From positions 556,001 through 620,000 of the forward strand of contig NZ_CP127407.1 of NCBI RefSeq assembly GCF_030291075.1: DNA of 64,000 bases, in the 5' to 3' direction. Below are positions 43,648-55,904 of the stretch, piece after piece. Position numbers and translations under genes: made by a program. Source of the stretch: Stenotrophomonas sp. 57. GTDB lineage: Bacteria > Pseudomonadota > Gammaproteobacteria > Xanthomonadales > Xanthomonadaceae. Positions within the stretch are counted from its first letter, which is position 1. Each line of letters starts with the position of its first letter. The notes under the pieces were generated by a model. It was not told the origin of the DNA. It did no database searches and saw nothing but the letters and a program-made list of their open reading frames with translations.

Positions 43648-44994
43648 TTACTGCTGGATAAGGCGGGAAATTTCGTCGGTACGCGCCTGCATCAGCGACG
43701 CGTCACCACGCGCCTCGACATTCAGGCGCAGCAGCGGCTCGGTGTTGGAGCTGCGCAGGTTGAAGCGCCAGTCACCGAAATCGGCACTGATGCCGTCGGT
43801 ATGGTCCAGCGCCGGCGACTGCGCTGCGAAGTGCTCCATCACGCGTGCCACCGCGGCCTTGGCATCGGCCACCTTGAAGTTGATTTCGCCGCTGCAGGGA
43901 TAGGCTGCCATGCGGTCTTCCACCCAGTCGGCCAGCGAGCGCCCGCTTTCGGAGACCAGCTGGGCGATCAGCAGCCACGGGATCATGCCGGAGTCGGCAT
44001 AGGCGAACTCGCGGAAGTAGTGGTGGGCGCTCATCTCGCCGCCATACACCGCATCCTCGGCGCGCATTTTTTCCTTGATGAAAGCGTGGCCGCTCTTGCA
44101 CAGCACCGGCACGCCGCCGGCTGCTTCGACCATTTCCACCGTGTTCCAGACCAGGCGCGGGTCATGCACGATCTTGCCGCCGGGGGTGCGGGCCAGGATC
44201 GCCTTGGCCAGCAGGCCGACCAGGTAGTAGCCCTCGATGAAGCGGCCGGTGTGGTCGAAGAAGAAGCAGCGGTCGAAGTCGCCGTCCCAGGCAATGCCGA
44301 AGTCGGCACCGTGTTCGCGCACGGCCTCGGCGGTGGCGGCGCGGTTTTCCGGCAGCAGCGGGTTGGGGATGCCGTTGGGGAAGTTGCCATCGGGTTCATG
44401 GCAGATGCGGATGAACTCCAGCGGCAGGTGCGGCGCCAACAGGTCGACGATGGCACCGGCACCGCCGTTGCCGGCGTTGACCACCAGCTTCAGCGGCTTG
44501 AGCTTGCTGGCATCGACGTAGCTCAGCAGGTGGTCGATGTAGGCGCTCTTGTCGTGGCGTGCGGTCTGCGCAGCGCTCGGCGGCTGGGGCGCGCCGGTAT
44601 CGGCGGCGACCGCATCGGAGATCGCGAACAGGCCGGTATCGGAGCTGATCGGACGGGCATTCTCCTTGACCAGCTTCATGCCGTTGTAATCCATCGGGTT
44701 GTGGCTGGCGGTCACCATCACGCCGCCGGCTGCCCCCAGGTGGTCGGTCTGGAAATACACCTCCTCCGTACCACACAGGCCGATGTCGATCACCTCGCGA
44801 CCGGTGCCGCGCAGACCCGCCGCCAGCGCATCCTGCAGCGCCGGGCTGGTGAGGCGCACATCATGACCGAGCACGACCGGACCGGGAGCAAGCTGGGCCG
44901 CCAGCGCGACGCCGATGCGGCGGGCCAGGTCTTCGTTCAGTTCTTCCGGCACGCGGCCGCGGATGTCGTAGGCCTTGAAGGCGGGCAGGGGCAT
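43648..44994 (-). CDS. xanA: Phosphomannomutase/phosphoglucomutase
   Basis: A 448-residue alpha-phosphohexomutase (XanA/AlgC type; the S. maltophilia homologue is known as spgM). The phosphoserine loop is [15 protein letters not shown] (~95-105), the metal loop is [13 protein letters not shown] (~236), the sugar-binding [10 protein letters not shown] is present and the C-terminal phosphate site is [17 protein letters not shown]. It interconverts hexose 1- and 6-phosphates for dTDP-rhamnose and GDP-mannose synthesis. It is the first gene of the xanA-xanB unit. Confidence 0.94.
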   Translation of the reverse strand: MPLPAFKAYDIRGRVPEELNEDLARRIGVALAAQLAPGPVVLGHDVRLTSPALQDALAAGLRGTGREVIDIGLCGTEEVYFQTDHLGAAGGVMVTASHNPMDYNGMKLVKENARPISSDTGLFAISDAVAADTGAPQPPSAAQTARHDKSAYIDHLLSYVDASKLKPLKLVVNAGNGGAGAIVDLLAPHLPLEFIRICHEPDGNFPNGIPNPLLPENRAATAEAVREHGADFGIAWDGDFDRCFFFDHTGRFIEGYYLVGLLAKAILARTPGGKIVHDPRLVWNTVEMVEAAGGVPVLCKSGHAFIKEKMRAEDAVYGGEMSAHHYFREFAYADSGMIPWLLIAQLVSESGRSLADWVEDRMAAYPCSGEINFKVADAKAAVARVMEHFAAQSPALDHTDGISADFGDWRFNLRSSNTEPLLRLNVEARGDASLMQARTDEISRLIQQ

Positions 44995-45091
44995 CGATCA
45001 GATCCTTTGTGAGCTCAGCCCCCGATTGTAGTCCCTGTGCTGCATGGGAAGCGTCTTCATCCGAGAACGTCCCCTGACTGCCGCTCGGGGG

Positions 45092-48000
45092 TCAGGCACG
45101 CGTCGACCGTTTGCCCGCTTTGCGGGAACGTTTGCCGGGCAGGCCCGGCAACGGGGCCAGCAACGCCTGCACGTCTTCCTCGCTGAAGCGAGGGCCTGTA
45201 GCGCCGCCGCCTTCGAGAATCGAGTCGGCCAGCGTGGCCTTGCGTTCCTGCAGTTCGGCGATCCGTTCTTCAATGCTGCCTGCGGCGATCAGCCGGTAAA
45301 CGAACACCGGCTGCTGCTGGCCGATGCGATGGGCGCGGTCACTGGCCTGGTTTTCAGCCGCCGGGTTCCACCAGGGGTCGAAATGGATGACGGTGTCGGC
45401 CGCGGTCAGGTTCAACCCGACGCCGCCTGCCTTCAGGCTGATCAGGAACACCGGCACCTCGCCCTGCATGAAACGCTGCACCGGCGTGGTCCGGTCCTGG
45501 GTGTCGCCGGTCAGGGTCACATAGGCCAGTCCCAGCTCCTGCAGCGCCTGCGCGATCAGTGCCAGCATGCCGGTGAACTGCGAGAACACCAGGATCCGCC
45601 GGCCTTCCTCGACCATCGACGGCAGCATCTCACGCAGCAGCTCCAGCTTGGCCGAACCGGCGTTGCGGGCCGGGGCGTCGCCCGGCAGCAGGCGCGGATC
45701 GCAGCAGACCTGGCGCAGCTTCAGCAAGGCATCCAGCACCACGATATGGCTGCGCGCCAGCCCGCTGCCGCTGATGGCCTCGCGCACCTGCTTTTCCATC
45801 GCTGCACGCACGGTCTCATAAAGATCACGCTGGCCGCCCTCCATGTCCACCGCACGGGTAATGAGGGTCTTGGGCGGAAGCTCTGACGCGACCTGGTCCT
45901 TGCGCCGACGCAGGATGAACGGGCGCAGCCGCTGCGCCAGCAACGTGGCGCGACGGTGGTCACTTCCACGTTCGATCGGATGGCGCCAATGCTGGTTGAA
46001 CTGTTTCTCGCTGCCGAGCAGGCCGGGCAGCAGGAAGTCGAACTGCGTCCACAGCTCGCCCAGATGGTTCTCCAGTGGCGTGCCGGTCAGGCACAGGCGA
46101 TGGCGCGCCTGCAGCGTGCGCAGAGTAATGGCCGCGCGTGACTTCGGATTCTTCACCTGCTGGGCTTCATCCAGGATCAGCAGATGGTAGGCATGGGCCT
46201 GCAGCGCCTGCTCGTCGCGCCACAGCAGGGGGTAGGTGGTCAGCACAAGATCGTGCCCGGGGATCGCCTCGAACAGTGCTTCACGCGCCGGTCCGTGCAG
46301 GGTCAGCACCCGCAGGCCAGGGGTGAAGCGCTCCGCTTCGCTCTGCCAGTTGTGCAGCAGCGAGGTCGGCACCACCAGCAGTGCTGGCCGGTCCAGGCGG
46401 CCGCTTTCCTTTTCGACCAGCAGATGCGCCAGCGTCTGCAGGGTCTTGCCCAACCCCATGTCATCGGCCAGCACACCGCCCAGCCCCTGCTGGCGCAGGT
46501 ACTGCAGCCACGAGAGGCCTTCACGCTGATAGGGACGCAGCGTTGCCATCAGCCCCGTCGGCGGAGGCACTTCACCCAGCGCGGGGGCCTGTATCAGCCG
46601 CTGCACCCGCGCCTGGGTATCCTCGTGTCCCCGGAACTGCAGGCGCGCGGTGTCCTGCAGCGCCTGCAGGCGGCCACGGTCAAGCGCTGACAGGCGCAGC
46701 GGCCCGACACGCTGGGCGAACAGGTCCGCCAACAGCGCCATGATCGGCTTCAGTCGCGCCGCCCGCAGTGCCAGGCGGGTGTTGTCGCCTGCCATCAACA
46801 GGATGTTCTCGTCGTCGCCGATGGCGTCCAGCTGGCCGCGCATCCAGCGTGGATCGGACTGCAGCACCTGCTGCAGCAGCGGAACCATCGACACGTTGCG
46901 GCCGTCCACCTGGATGTTCAGGCCCAGGTTGAACCAGCCCGTATCCGCCGGGTCCGCCTGGATGTCCAGGTCGATCTCATCCACCCGGGTGATGCGATGG
47001 CGGAAATCGTCGTCCGTCTCCACCTTCCAGCCCAGGGCCTCCAGGCGCGGCACGTCGTCCAGCAGGAGCCGTGTCCAGTCATGGGTGCGCAGCTGGAACT
47101 GAGGGCCAGCGCCGTCAAGGGGCGCCCGTGGATCCGTGTCGCGATGCAGTCCCACCGTGCGCAGCTCGGCCTCGCGTCGTGATTCCTCAGCCAGGTCGCG
47201 GGGCAGCAGGGCGAGCTGGCCCTGCGGATCGTGAGCGAACAGGCTCGGATCATCCAGGAACCGCACGTGCTCGTCGTACTCGAAGGCCACGGTCGCGATA
47301 TCGGCCCACTGCGACGGGTCGCGGCGGCCGAGCCACGGCGGACGGAACTCGACCGTGTGCAGGCGCAGGACGGGCGTCATCGCGCTGATCTGCAGGGTGG
47401 GCAGTGTGTCGCTTGCGCCTGGGCGCGGCAGCGCCGGGTCGATCTGTTGCAGCAGTTGCGCCACGATCGGTTCCTCATCGGGGAGCAGGTGGGGAAGGGC
47501 GAGGAACGCGTCCGCGTCCTCCGGCTTGACGTCCAGCAGGAGAAGCCCGACTTCACCGGAGACCGGATCCAGGTAACCGGCACTGGGTCCCAGTACGAGG
47601 CCTTCCGCATCGCCCTCCACGCTCAGTGTCGGCGCCAGCAGCAACCTGCCGTGAGTCGTCTCTGCGCTCCATCCCAACGTACCGTGACGTGGTGTGCCGG
47701 GCCTGGCCGGCACGCGATCATGCATGCCACATGACACCCAGCCATGCTCGCTGGACACGATCGACTGCAGGATCGTGCCGATGTCGAACCGTTCCGGCGG
47801 TTTCACGGACTGATGCAGGGCCCACAGCTGCGCCACCGCGGCCAAGTCGGCCTGCGTCAGGTAGCCAGGTGGTTCCAGCAACAGCTGAGGGGTGATTTCC
47901 TGCCATTTGCCGAACTCGATCGTGCCGTCGAGGGCGTACTTGACGCGACGGAGCAGGATGGAAGGCCGGTGATTGAACGTGGACAGCTCGAAGATGATGC

Positions 48001-48445
48001 CGTTTCTACGTGACCGGGGAGGCTGGGCTCTGGCGGCCTGCCAGCGTGACAGCTGTTCCAGCAGTTCGCGGCGTGGTGACTGGGCCGGATCGTGCTCCAA
48101 CGCTGGATCGTCATCGCCCAGGTCTGCCGCGTCCAGCATATGCGCGACCAGCACGGCCGCCACGTGCTTGCAGTGATGGCCGACAGGGCACGAGCATTCA
48201 CTACGCAGGCGGCTGCGGGGATGGCGCAGGCTGGCTTCCAGATCGATTTCCACCCGGTAGGGGTATCTGGCCGAGCCTTTCACTTCGGCGATGAGCATTC
48301 CACTGGTCAGATGCATGTTGCGGACACCGGACAGGCAACGTTCGCTTTTTTCCAGTGTCCACGCGTCCATCCAGCGGAGCAGGTCTTCTTCGGTGTAGAT
48401 CTGGGCCATCAACGAGGGTAGGGCGGCGGGCACAGGGCCGGCCAT
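45092..48445 (-). CDS. SNF2-family DEAD/DEAH helicase with SWIM zinc finger
   Basis: A 1117-residue protein. The N-terminal SWIM zinc finger [11 protein letters not shown] gives C84, C86, C92 and H94. A long central region (~130-600) has no motif I recognise. The SNF2 ATPase follows: [11 protein letters not shown] (~665), [25 protein letters not shown] and the helicase-C motifs [11 protein letters not shown] and '[21 protein letters not shown]'. Such proteins remodel nucleoprotein complexes, probably RNA polymerase or DNA-bound proteins; the target is unknown. The start is uncertain: ATG 48445 or 48409 ([11 protein letters not shown]). It is divergent from scoA. Confidence 0.85.
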   Translation of the reverse strand: MAGPVPAALPSLMAQIYTEEDLLRWMDAWTLEKSERCLSGVRNMHLTSGMLIAEVKGSARYPYRVEIDLEASLRHPRSRLRSECSCPVGHHCKHVAAVLVAHMLDAADLGDDDPALEHDPAQSPRRELLEQLSRWQAARAQPPRSRRNGIIFELSTFNHRPSILLRRVKYALDGTIEFGKWQEITPQLLLEPPGYLTQADLAAVAQLWALHQSVKPPERFDIGTILQSIVSSEHGWVSCGMHDRVPARPGTPRHGTLGWSAETTHGRLLLAPTLSVEGDAEGLVLGPSAGYLDPVSGEVGLLLLDVKPEDADAFLALPHLLPDEEPIVAQLLQQIDPALPRPGASDTLPTLQISAMTPVLRLHTVEFRPPWLGRRDPSQWADIATVAFEYDEHVRFLDDPSLFAHDPQGQLALLPRDLAEESRREAELRTVGLHRDTDPRAPLDGAGPQFQLRTHDWTRLLLDDVPRLEALGWKVETDDDFRHRITRVDEIDLDIQADPADTGWFNLGLNIQVDGRNVSMVPLLQQVLQSDPRWMRGQLDAIGDDENILLMAGDNTRLALRAARLKPIMALLADLFAQRVGPLRLSALDRGRLQALQDTARLQFRGHEDTQARVQRLIQAPALGEVPPPTGLMATLRPYQREGLSWLQYLRQQGLGGVLADDMGLGKTLQTLAHLLVEKESGRLDRPALLVVPTSLLHNWQSEAERFTPGLRVLTLHGPAREALFEAIPGHDLVLTTYPLLWRDEQALQAHAYHLLILDEAQQVKNPKSRAAITLRTLQARHRLCLTGTPLENHLGELWTQFDFLLPGLLGSEKQFNQHWRHPIERGSDHRRATLLAQRLRPFILRRRKDQVASELPPKTLITRAVDMEGGQRDLYETVRAAMEKQVREAISGSGLARSHIVVLDALLKLRQVCCDPRLLPGDAPARNAGSAKLELLREMLPSMVEEGRRILVFSQFTGMLALIAQALQELGLAYVTLTGDTQDRTTPVQRFMQGEVPVFLISLKAGGVGLNLTAADTVIHFDPWWNPAAENQASDRAHRIGQQQPVFVYRLIAAGSIEERIAELQERKATLADSILEGGGATGPRFSEEDVQALLAPLPGLPGKRSRKAGKRSTRA

Positions 48446-48570
48446 TGGCTGGGGAACCCGGCATTCTACGGAACCCTGTGCGATGCCCGTGCAATGCTGC
48501 GGCGCATCCAGGCGCTTGGCCGCCCTCCAGCTAGAATGCGGGCATCCTCAACGTGCAGGGTAGTACAGCA

Positions 48571-49302
48571 ATGCAGCAATCGACTTCCACCGGCCAGCGC
48601 GGCAAGCGCTTCGCCAGTGCGGCGGAGGCCCTGCAAGGGGTGGTCGCCGATGGCCAGACGCTGGCCGTGGGCGGCTTCGGCCTGTGTGGCATTCCCGAGG
48701 CACTGATCGCGGCGCTGCGCGACAGCGGCGCCAAGGGCCTGACCGTGATCTCCAACAATGCCGGCGTTGATGGTTTCGGCCTGGGCCAGCTGCTGGAAAC
48801 CCGGCAGATCAGGAAGATGGTTTCGTCCTACGTGGGCGAGAACAAGGAATTCGAGCGGCAGTTCCTGGCCGGCGAACTGGAACTGGAATTCAACCCGCAG
48901 GGCACCCTGGCCGAGCGCCTGCGTGCCGGCGGTGCGGGCATTCCGGCGTTCTTCACCGCCACCGGCTACGGCACGGTGGTGGCCGAAGGCAAGGAAACCC
49001 GCGAGTTCGACGGCAAGCACTACGTGATGGAAACCGCGCTGCGCGCCGACGTGGCGCTGGTCAAGGCGTGGAAGGCCGACGAAGCCGGCAACTTGGTGTT
49101 TCGCAAGACCGCGCGCAATTTCAACCCGGCCTGCGCGATGGCCGGCAAGGTCTGCATCGTGGAAGTGGAGGAGGTGGTGCCGGTGGGCGCCATCGATCCG
49201 GACCAGGTGCACCTGCCGGGCATCTACGTGCACCGCATCGTGCACAACGCGCATCCTGAAAAACGCATCGAACAGCGCACCATCCGCGCGGAGGGCAACT
49301 GA
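48571..49302 (+). CDS. scoA: 3-oxoacid CoA-transferase subunit A
   Basis: A 243-residue alpha subunit transferring CoA from succinyl-CoA to acetoacetate. It has the family N-terminal glycine-rich motif [18 protein letters not shown], '[12 protein letters not shown]' and '[16 protein letters not shown]'. The start ATG 48571 (MQQSTS) is taken; GTG 48553 in frame is possible. scoB starts one base after the stop, so the pair is one operon. In Xanthomonas the two are often called lpsI/lpsJ because they lie near the LPS genes. Ketone-body use links to the FAH/MaiA step that releases acetoacetate. Confidence 0.92.
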   Translation: MQQSTSTGQRGKRFASAAEALQGVVADGQTLAVGGFGLCGIPEALIAALRDSGAKGLTVISNNAGVDGFGLGQLLETRQIRKMVSSYVGENKEFERQFLAGELELEFNPQGTLAERLRAGGAGIPAFFTATGYGTVVAEGKETREFDGKHYVMETALRADVALVKAWKADEAGNLVFRKTARNFNPACAMAGKVCIVEVEEVVPVGAIDPDQVHLPGIYVHRIVHNAHPEKRIEQRTIRAEGN

Positions 49303-49303
49303 C

Positions 49304-49929
<626 letters not shown>

Positions 49930-49933
<4 letters not shown>

Positions 49934-52755
49934 TCCTGGGGGGTCGCGCTGACCGTGCCACGACCCGTGAAGCCGTCTTCGGTGGCGAGCTGGGCAAGTA
50001 CACGGTCGGCATTCCATTGCCCATTGCCCAGGCATTGGAGTGGAACCTGGACGCCCTCGGCGTCCAGGACCAGCTCGGCGACGTCCTCATGGAGCGTATC
50101 GCAGGCTTCGTCGATGAAGGTCAGCGTCCCGGCATGGACCTCGGCGAGGATCTCCAGGGCGGACGTTGGGAGCTCAATGGAGCCGAAGCGGGGCCTATCC
50201 AGGCCCTCGCTGCTTTCAGTGAAGCCGTTGAACTGGCCGTGCGGAGCTGCCAGCAGTGACTCCAGCAGCAGGTCATTGGCGAGGATGGGGGAGTCTGCAT
50301 CGTTGCCGCCATTGCGGCCGTCGAAGTACCGTGCCTCGGCCCAGCCCTGCGATGCCAGCGCGCTGGCGCCCGCGCGCAGGGCCATGTAGCAGCCGCCCAG
50401 TGGTGTGCCGAGCAAGCGAGCGAGGTTGCGCTGGATGCTGCCGGCGTAGCCCACATCGATCACCATCGGCGTCGATGAGCCGACGGTGCGGGCCCAGTAC
50501 GCCTGATAGGCCTTGCGATGGCGGGCAGCCAGCGACAGAAGCGCATCTCCGACCGGCTGCAGCCAACGCTGTACCTCGTCGGCCATTTCCGGCAGGAAGA
50601 CGTCGCGCTCCATCAGTGCCGGCTGCAGTGCGGCCACCTGTGCCGCGGCATCTTCGCCGAGCCGTGCCTGCAGCAGGCCGCGCAGCGACCCGTTGAACGT
50701 GCCCTGCATGAGCAGTGCAAGATCTGAGGCGTCGCGCTGAGCGGGCAGCAGGGTTGCCCGACGCGACGCCAGAAAGTAGCTGCTCTTGATCGTGGCGGCG
50801 AATGGGTGTGCAGCCTGCAGCCGTGTGAATGCCTGCTCCAGCAGATAGCCTTCGCGGCTCAGAAACAGCAGGTGGTCCACCCCGTGGCGGCGCGCTACGT
50901 CGATGGCATGCAGCAGGAAGTCCAGAACCAACGGGCCGAGGACCGTATAGCCCAGCGTACGTGCATCGAGCTGCGGACGACCGAGCAGCCGCTGCGGAGA
51001 GGTGTCGGCGATCGCAGCGAAGCTGTTTGCCAGCAGGCCGCGCCAGAGCTGCTCAGACCATGGAGCCTGGGTGCCCTGGGGATGGCGGAGCGGGCGAAGG
51101 CCCGGTACGACGTCCAGCAAGGTGGCGGGGCGCAGCACGTGCACGGGCGTAAGCAGGCCGCCCAGCTGTGGCATCTGGATGTCGGCGTGTTCGTTGTCAC
51201 CCACATGTAGCCAGCGGCCATCTTCGCGCCCTTCCTGACGCGCCAGCTGCTTCCAACTGTCGGCAGAGTCCTTGCGCAGGCCGGTCTCGCAGGAAATCCA
51301 CCACCGTGAAATGAGCCGCTGCACCCCATCGGGCAACACCTGCCGCATGTCCTCGCTGGACAGGTACATGTCGGAGAATGCCGTCAGCGGAGTCAGTTTC
51401 GCATCTGCAAGCGCTGCCAGCAGACCCTGCCGCGGCCTGAGTATCGCGCGCTCGTGCAGGCGCTCGGCATTGGCGAGCATGTTCGCATCCACGCCAGGCA
51501 ACGCGAGGCGCCCGGCGAGCTCGATGTGGATCTCGGAGAGGGTGGGGTCCCGCTGCAAGGTTTCGCGCAGGCAGCTTTCCGCGTCGGCGCGGTGCCGGGA
51601 GAAATCACCTATGCCCCACTGCCGCTCCAGTCGCCAGGCGAGATGCTCACGAGCCGCCGTCGGAGTCAGGAACACGCGGGTGACCAGCGTATCGAAAATA
51701 TCGACCGTGACCATGCGTGCATCCAGCGCGGCCAGCGTCAAACGATCAGACAGGCCGGTTTGAAGTGCCTCACCGACATTACGTTCACCTTCGGCAGCAA
51801 GAGCCAGGCGACCATCGGGTGGCAGTATGCCCAGCCGGAAACCCTGATGGCGGGTGATGACCCCAAACAGGCGCTCGACGGCGTGCTGCAGCGTTCCATC
51901 CACCTGGCCCTGTTCCACAGGGAAGGCATCCAGTGGAAGGTTCAGATCGTACAGCGGCCGAAGCGCATCGACCCGCGCCCAGAACATCGAGCCAGCCGGG
52001 AAGTCGATGTAACGCTGCGCGTCCAGAGCGATTCCAAGCTTCTGCGCGAGTGCGTCGCACGCAGGGCCATTGCTCAACCACGTGTGCGCCCAGAGTGGTA
52101 CACCGACGTAGCTCTCAGGATAGACCAGGCCCAGGTTCGGGTCGGCCTGGAAGGTGCCCAGGATCCAGGCGATGCGCTCTCGCGAGCCCAGAAGGCTGTC
52201 CAGCAGGTAGTGGCGCCACGTCTGCTGTTCGCTACCGGTATAGAGCGATTTCTTGGTGTGGATATGGCACACCAGATCCAGTGCCTTGATCTCTTCTCGG
52301 AACGTCACCAGGAGAGGAGCAATATCGCGACCACGATTCTGGACTTGGCGGACAACAAGTGTCTGAACGTTCGGCAGGCGTCCGAACGCTTCACGTGCCT
52401 GTGCTTCGGCAGCGGCGTCCATCACCGAAACCAGCAATGTGAATCGCAGCGGCATACGCGACAGCGTGGTGGCAAACTCGTTAATCAGGTCGGGATAGAA
52501 CACGTGCGCCATCACACCCACGCTCAAACGCAGCTGTTCCAGCGGGACCGGTGCGGGTAGCACAGGCGCATCGAAGGGTTCGCTGGCGCGGGTGCGGACG
52601 ACGCTGGCCGAGCGAAGGCGCGCAATGAAACCGCGTACGCCCATGGCGTGCACCACCTTCAGGGCGCGTAGCAGCACCGAACCCAAGCCTGCGATACCAC
52701 CACCGTGACGCTGTACCGACCGCCGCACGGTGGCGAGATAACGTCCGAAACTCAT
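49930..52755 (-). CDS. RgpF-like / HAD / C-terminal domain surface-polysaccharide protein
   Basis: A 941-residue three-part protein. Residues ~77-305 are a rhamnan-synthesis F (RgpF) domain: [37 protein letters not shown] and '[17 protein letters not shown]'. Residues ~345-560 hold a HAD hydrolase with motif [14 protein letters not shown] (D352, D355) and later [10 protein letters not shown]. The remaining ~380 residues have [11 protein letters not shown] (~625) and [11 protein letters not shown] (~763), matching the C-terminal part of COG5610 HAD proteins. It probably has a role in rhamnose-containing glycan synthesis. It is outside the LPS locus, 5 kb beyond xanA, and overlaps scoB convergently. 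Confidence 0.8.
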
Positions 52756-52915
52756 GGCTGGCCTCTGCGGGGCCGTGGGAGATGCGTCAGGGACGAGGGG
52801 CGCGGCATCAGGTGCATTGGACAGGAGCGCTGAAGTTTCCTGTCATTCTCCCGTTTGTGCCTGAACCGGGCAAATCAGGCATGCTTGTGGTCGCCCCTGT
52901 CCGGTACCCGGTTCA

Positions 52916-53503
52916 ATGCTGTTCCCGCCTGAACTGCCTGACGCTGACGTCTGCCATCTATCCGCCTGGCTGCCCGCCGGCACGGCCACTGCGCTGCTGC
53001 TGGCTCTGCAGAAGGAAGTCCCCTGGGAGGTCCACCGCATCCGCATGTTCGGCAACTGGGTGGATTCGCCACGGCTGAGCTGCTGGATTGGCGATCCGCA
53101 GGCGTGCTACCGCTATTCCGGTGCTGAATTCGTGCCGCACCCGTGGCTGCCTGCGCTGCTGGCCGTGCGCGAGCGGCTGGAAACCGAGGGTATCGGCCGC
53201 TTCAACAGCGTGCTGCTGAACCGCTATCGCGGTGGTGGCGACTACATGGGCTGGCACAGCGATGACGAGCCCGAGCTGGGGCCGACCCCGGTGATTGCTT
53301 CGCTGAGCCTGGGCGCGGCGCGCCGCTTCCTGCTGCGCCGGCGCGATGATCCGGCGCGGAAGGCCGAGTACCTGCTCGGCCATGGCGATCTACTGGTGAT
53401 GGCGGGGCAGACACAGAGGTTCTACCAGCACGCGCTGCCGAAGATGGCACGGGTGCAGGGTGAACGGATCAACCTGACGTTCCGCTGGATTACGCCGCGC
53501 TGA
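52916..53503 (+). CDS. alkB: AlkB-type 2-oxoglutarate/Fe(II) dioxygenase
   Basis: A 195-residue enzyme removing methyl groups from N1-methyladenine and N3-methylcytosine in DNA by oxidation. The iron ligands are H114 and D116 in GWHSDDEPELG and H172 in FYQHALPK. The 2-oxoglutarate arginines are in ERINLTFRW (R184, R190), and NRYRGGGDYMGWH is the substrate-side motif. The overall form resembles the AlkB homologue 2/3 class. It starts at ATG 52916 without an obvious ribosome-binding site. It is a single gene between divergent and convergent neighbours. Confidence 0.92.
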   Translation: MLFPPELPDADVCHLSAWLPAGTATALLLALQKEVPWEVHRIRMFGNWVDSPRLSCWIGDPQACYRYSGAEFVPHPWLPALLAVRERLETEGIGRFNSVLLNRYRGGGDYMGWHSDDEPELGPTPVIASLSLGAARRFLLRRRDDPARKAEYLLGHGDLLVMAGQTQRFYQHALPKMARVQGERINLTFRWITPR

Positions 53504-53507
53504 TCGG

Positions 53508-54149
53508 TCAGCGCGCAACGGTCGGCTGGTCGGCCTGCCCGCTTGTCAGCGTCCAGCCGACCACGTCCTGCGCCAGCTGCTGCAGGCCGCGTTCGAACGC
53601 GGCAGCCACTGCCGGTACGTCGGTACTGCCGACCGGCTGTGCCTGGCGGAAGGTGCGGTCGGCCACCACGCGCTGGTCGGCGACGTGGATCAGCTTGGCG
53701 TTGACCTCGATCACCACGGTCGGCGTGGCCTGGCCCTGGTAATCCGATTCGAAGCGGCGCACATCGGTGGACAGCTTGTAGTCGGCACGGATGCCGGCGG
53801 TGCTGCGCGCCACGCCGCGGATGCGGCCGGAATCCTCGAAGCCGCGGATCAGCGTGTCCTCGATCATGTCGGTGGCTGGCTGTGCCCAGCTGGCGCCCTT
53901 GTAGATCTCCATCTCCGACGGCGTCGGCCGCACGTTGATGCGCGGGCTGTCGACCATGCGTGCGGCGCTGGGCTTGGAGAGCACCAGCTGCCAGTCGACC
54001 TGCGGCCACGCCGGATCAGTTTTTACCTGTACTGCGGGCGAGTACAGCGTCACCGCGGTTTTCTCGCTGCTGCCAAGGATGGAGCAGCCGCCCAGCAGGG
54101 CGACCAATGAAGCGGCCAGCAGCAGGCGCGGAAGGGGGGTCGGGCTCAT
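53508..54149 (-). CDS. ABC-type transport auxiliary lipoprotein (Mla/Pqi type)
   Basis: A 213-residue outer-membrane-directed lipoprotein. The signal peptide ends in the lipobox LLGGCSIL, making the Cys the lipidated residue. The remainder matches the ABC-type transport auxiliary lipoprotein domain (PqiC-like): 'ALYSPAVQ'-type strand VTLYSPAVQV, then 'ARMVDSPRINVRPTPSEMEIY' and 'VVIEVNAKLIHV'. It probably links the MCE complex to the outer membrane. The start overlaps the MCE gene (ATGA). It is the last gene of the four-gene lipid-transport operon. Confidence 0.85.
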   Translation of the reverse strand: MSPTPLPRLLLAASLVALLGGCSILGSSEKTAVTLYSPAVQVKTDPAWPQVDWQLVLSKPSAARMVDSPRINVRPTPSEMEIYKGASWAQPATDMIEDTLIRGFEDSGRIRGVARSTAGIRADYKLSTDVRRFESDYQGQATPTVVIEVNAKLIHVADQRVVADRTFRQAQPVGSTDVPAVAAAFERGLQQLAQDVVGWTLTSGQADQPTVAR

Positions 54150-55072
54150 TGGGGTTCGAACTCCTTCGGTGCGTCGCGGCCCAGCAGGTAGCGCGCGGGA
54201 TTGTTCTCGAGGCGGTCGCTGACCCGGCGCAGATCGCGGATCAGGCCGCGCAGCTCGGTCAGCGTCGGGCCCAGCTGGCCAAGGCCGTCGTTGGCGAAGC
54301 TGTTGATCGCGGCACGGTTCTCGCCAAGGATCGAATCGGCATTTCCGGCGGCCGAGTCGAGCTTGACCAGCGTGCCGTCGAGCTTGTCGATGATGCCCGG
54401 CAGCTGCTGCACGAGGTTCTTGTCCAGGCGCTCGATCGTACCGTTGGTGGTCTTCAGCGTGGTGTCCAGGCTGCGCGCGGCATCGCGCGCGCTGAGCAGC
54501 AGCGCCTGGGTGCCCTGGTCACGGTCGGCTAGGCCGCCGCTGATCGTCTCCAGGTTGGCCAGCGTGGCGTTGATCGAGGCGACGTTGCGGTCGCTGAGGA
54601 TCTGGTCCATGCGCTCGACGATGCGGTTGGCCACGTCGGTGATGTTCTGCAGCGCCGAGGGCGTGGTCGGGATGATCGGGGCCGGGTCCTTGTTGACCGT
54701 GGTCAGCGCCGGCGACTGCGGCGTGCCACCGCTGAGCTGGATGATCGACGGGCCGGTCAGGCTGGTGATCGCCAGCTTGGCACGGGTATCGGTCTTGACC
54801 GGCGTGGTCGAGTTCAGCCGGATGCGTGCGACCACCTGGCGCGGGTCGTCCGGTACCAGGTTCAGTTCGGTGATCGAACCGACCGCAATGCCGTTGTACT
54901 GCACCGGGCTGCCCACCGACAGGCCGGTCACCGCCTCGCGGAACACCACGCGGTACTCCTGCCAGGTGCGGTCGGAGGAGTACTTGGCGGCCCACAGGCC
55001 GAAGGCCAGCAGGGCCAGGCCGGTGATCAGGGTGAACGCGCCGATCAGCACGTAGTTGGCTTTGGTTTCCAT
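54146..55072 (-). CDS. MCE-domain (MlaD family) substrate-binding protein
   Basis: A 308-residue periplasmic protein anchored by one N-terminal helix (IGAFTLITGLALLAFGLWA). The MCE domain (~38-115) begins YRVVFREAVTGLSVGSPVQY and includes NGIAVGSITELNLVPDD. A long helical C-terminal part is expected to make a hexameric channel. It carries lipids between the membranes together with the ATPase and permease encoded upstream. It is separated by 3 nt from the ATPase gene. Confidence 0.9.
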   Translation of the reverse strand: METKANYVLIGAFTLITGLALLAFGLWAAKYSSDRTWQEYRVVFREAVTGLSVGSPVQYNGIAVGSITELNLVPDDPRQVVARIRLNSTTPVKTDTRAKLAITSLTGPSIIQLSGGTPQSPALTTVNKDPAPIIPTTPSALQNITDVANRIVERMDQILSDRNVASINATLANLETISGGLADRDQGTQALLLSARDAARSLDTTLKTTNGTIERLDKNLVQQLPGIIDKLDGTLVKLDSAAGNADSILGENRAAINSFANDGLGQLGPTLTELRGLIRDLRRVSDRLENNPARYLLGRDAPKEFEPQ

Positions 55073-55075
55073 GGC

Positions 55076-55903
55076 TCAGGCACTCTCGATCTGTTCACCC
55101 CGTGCGGCGCGCGCGCGGGGTCCGTGGAAGTATTCCTGGATCCACGGATGGTCCAGTTTCTCGATCTCCGGCAGTGGCGCGTTGGCCACCACCCTGCGGT
55201 CGGCGATCACCGCCACCCGGTCGCAGATCGCATACAGCGTGTCCAGGTCGTGGGTGATCAGGAACACGGTCAGCCCCAGCGCTTCCTGCAGGGTCTTGAT
55301 CAGGCGGTCGAATGCGGCCGCACCGATCGGGTCGAGGCCGGCGGTGGGTTCGTCCAGGAACAGCAGCGGCGGGTCCAGTGCCAGCGCGCGGGCCAGGCCG
55401 GCACGCTTGCGCATGCCACCGGACAGCTGCGACGGCAGCTTGTTGATCGCATCGGCGGGCAGGCCGGCAAGCTTCACCTTCAGCAGTGCCAGCTCGTAAT
55501 GCCAGCGCTCGGGCAGCTCGCGATGATGCTCCTGCAGGGGTACCTGTACGTTCTCGCCCACGGTGAGCGAGGAGAACAGGGCACCGTCCTGGAACAGCAC
55601 ACCGGTGTTGCGCTCGATGTGCAGCCGGCTCTCGGCATCATCGGCGCGCGCGTCGCGGCCGAGCACTTCGATCTGCCCGGCATCGGGCGTACGCAGGCCC
55701 AGGATCGAGCGCATCAGCACCGACTTGCCGGTGCCCGAGCCGCCGACCACGCCGAGGATCTCGCCACGGCGCACGTCCAGGTCCAGGTCTTCATGCACGG
55801 TCTGGCTGCCGAAGCGGTTCACCAGCCCGCGTACGCGGATGGCCAGGTCGTGGCCGTCGTCGTCCTGCATGGGAATGTCGTCGGGCGTCGGGTACGTGCT
55901 CAT
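55076..55903 (-). CDS. MlaF-type ABC transporter ATPase
   Basis: A 275-residue cytoplasmic ATPase. Walker A is GGSGTGKS (54-61), the signature LSGGMRKRAGLARAL and Walker B LLFLDEPTAGLDP, with the H-loop at FLITHDLDT. The sequence 'LDLDVRRGEILGVVGGSGTGKSVL' is characteristic of MlaF. It energises the MlaE permease. One base separates it from the upstream permease gene. Confidence 0.93.
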   Translation of the reverse strand: MSTYPTPDDIPMQDDDGHDLAIRVRGLVNRFGSQTVHEDLDLDVRRGEILGVVGGSGTGKSVLMRSILGLRTPDAGQIEVLGRDARADDAESRLHIERNTGVLFQDGALFSSLTVGENVQVPLQEHHRELPERWHYELALLKVKLAGLPADAINKLPSQLSGGMRKRAGLARALALDPPLLFLDEPTAGLDPIGAAAFDRLIKTLQEALGLTVFLITHDLDTLYAICDRVAVIADRRVVANAPLPEIEKLDHPWIQEYFHGPRARAARGEQIESA

Positions 55904-55904
55904 G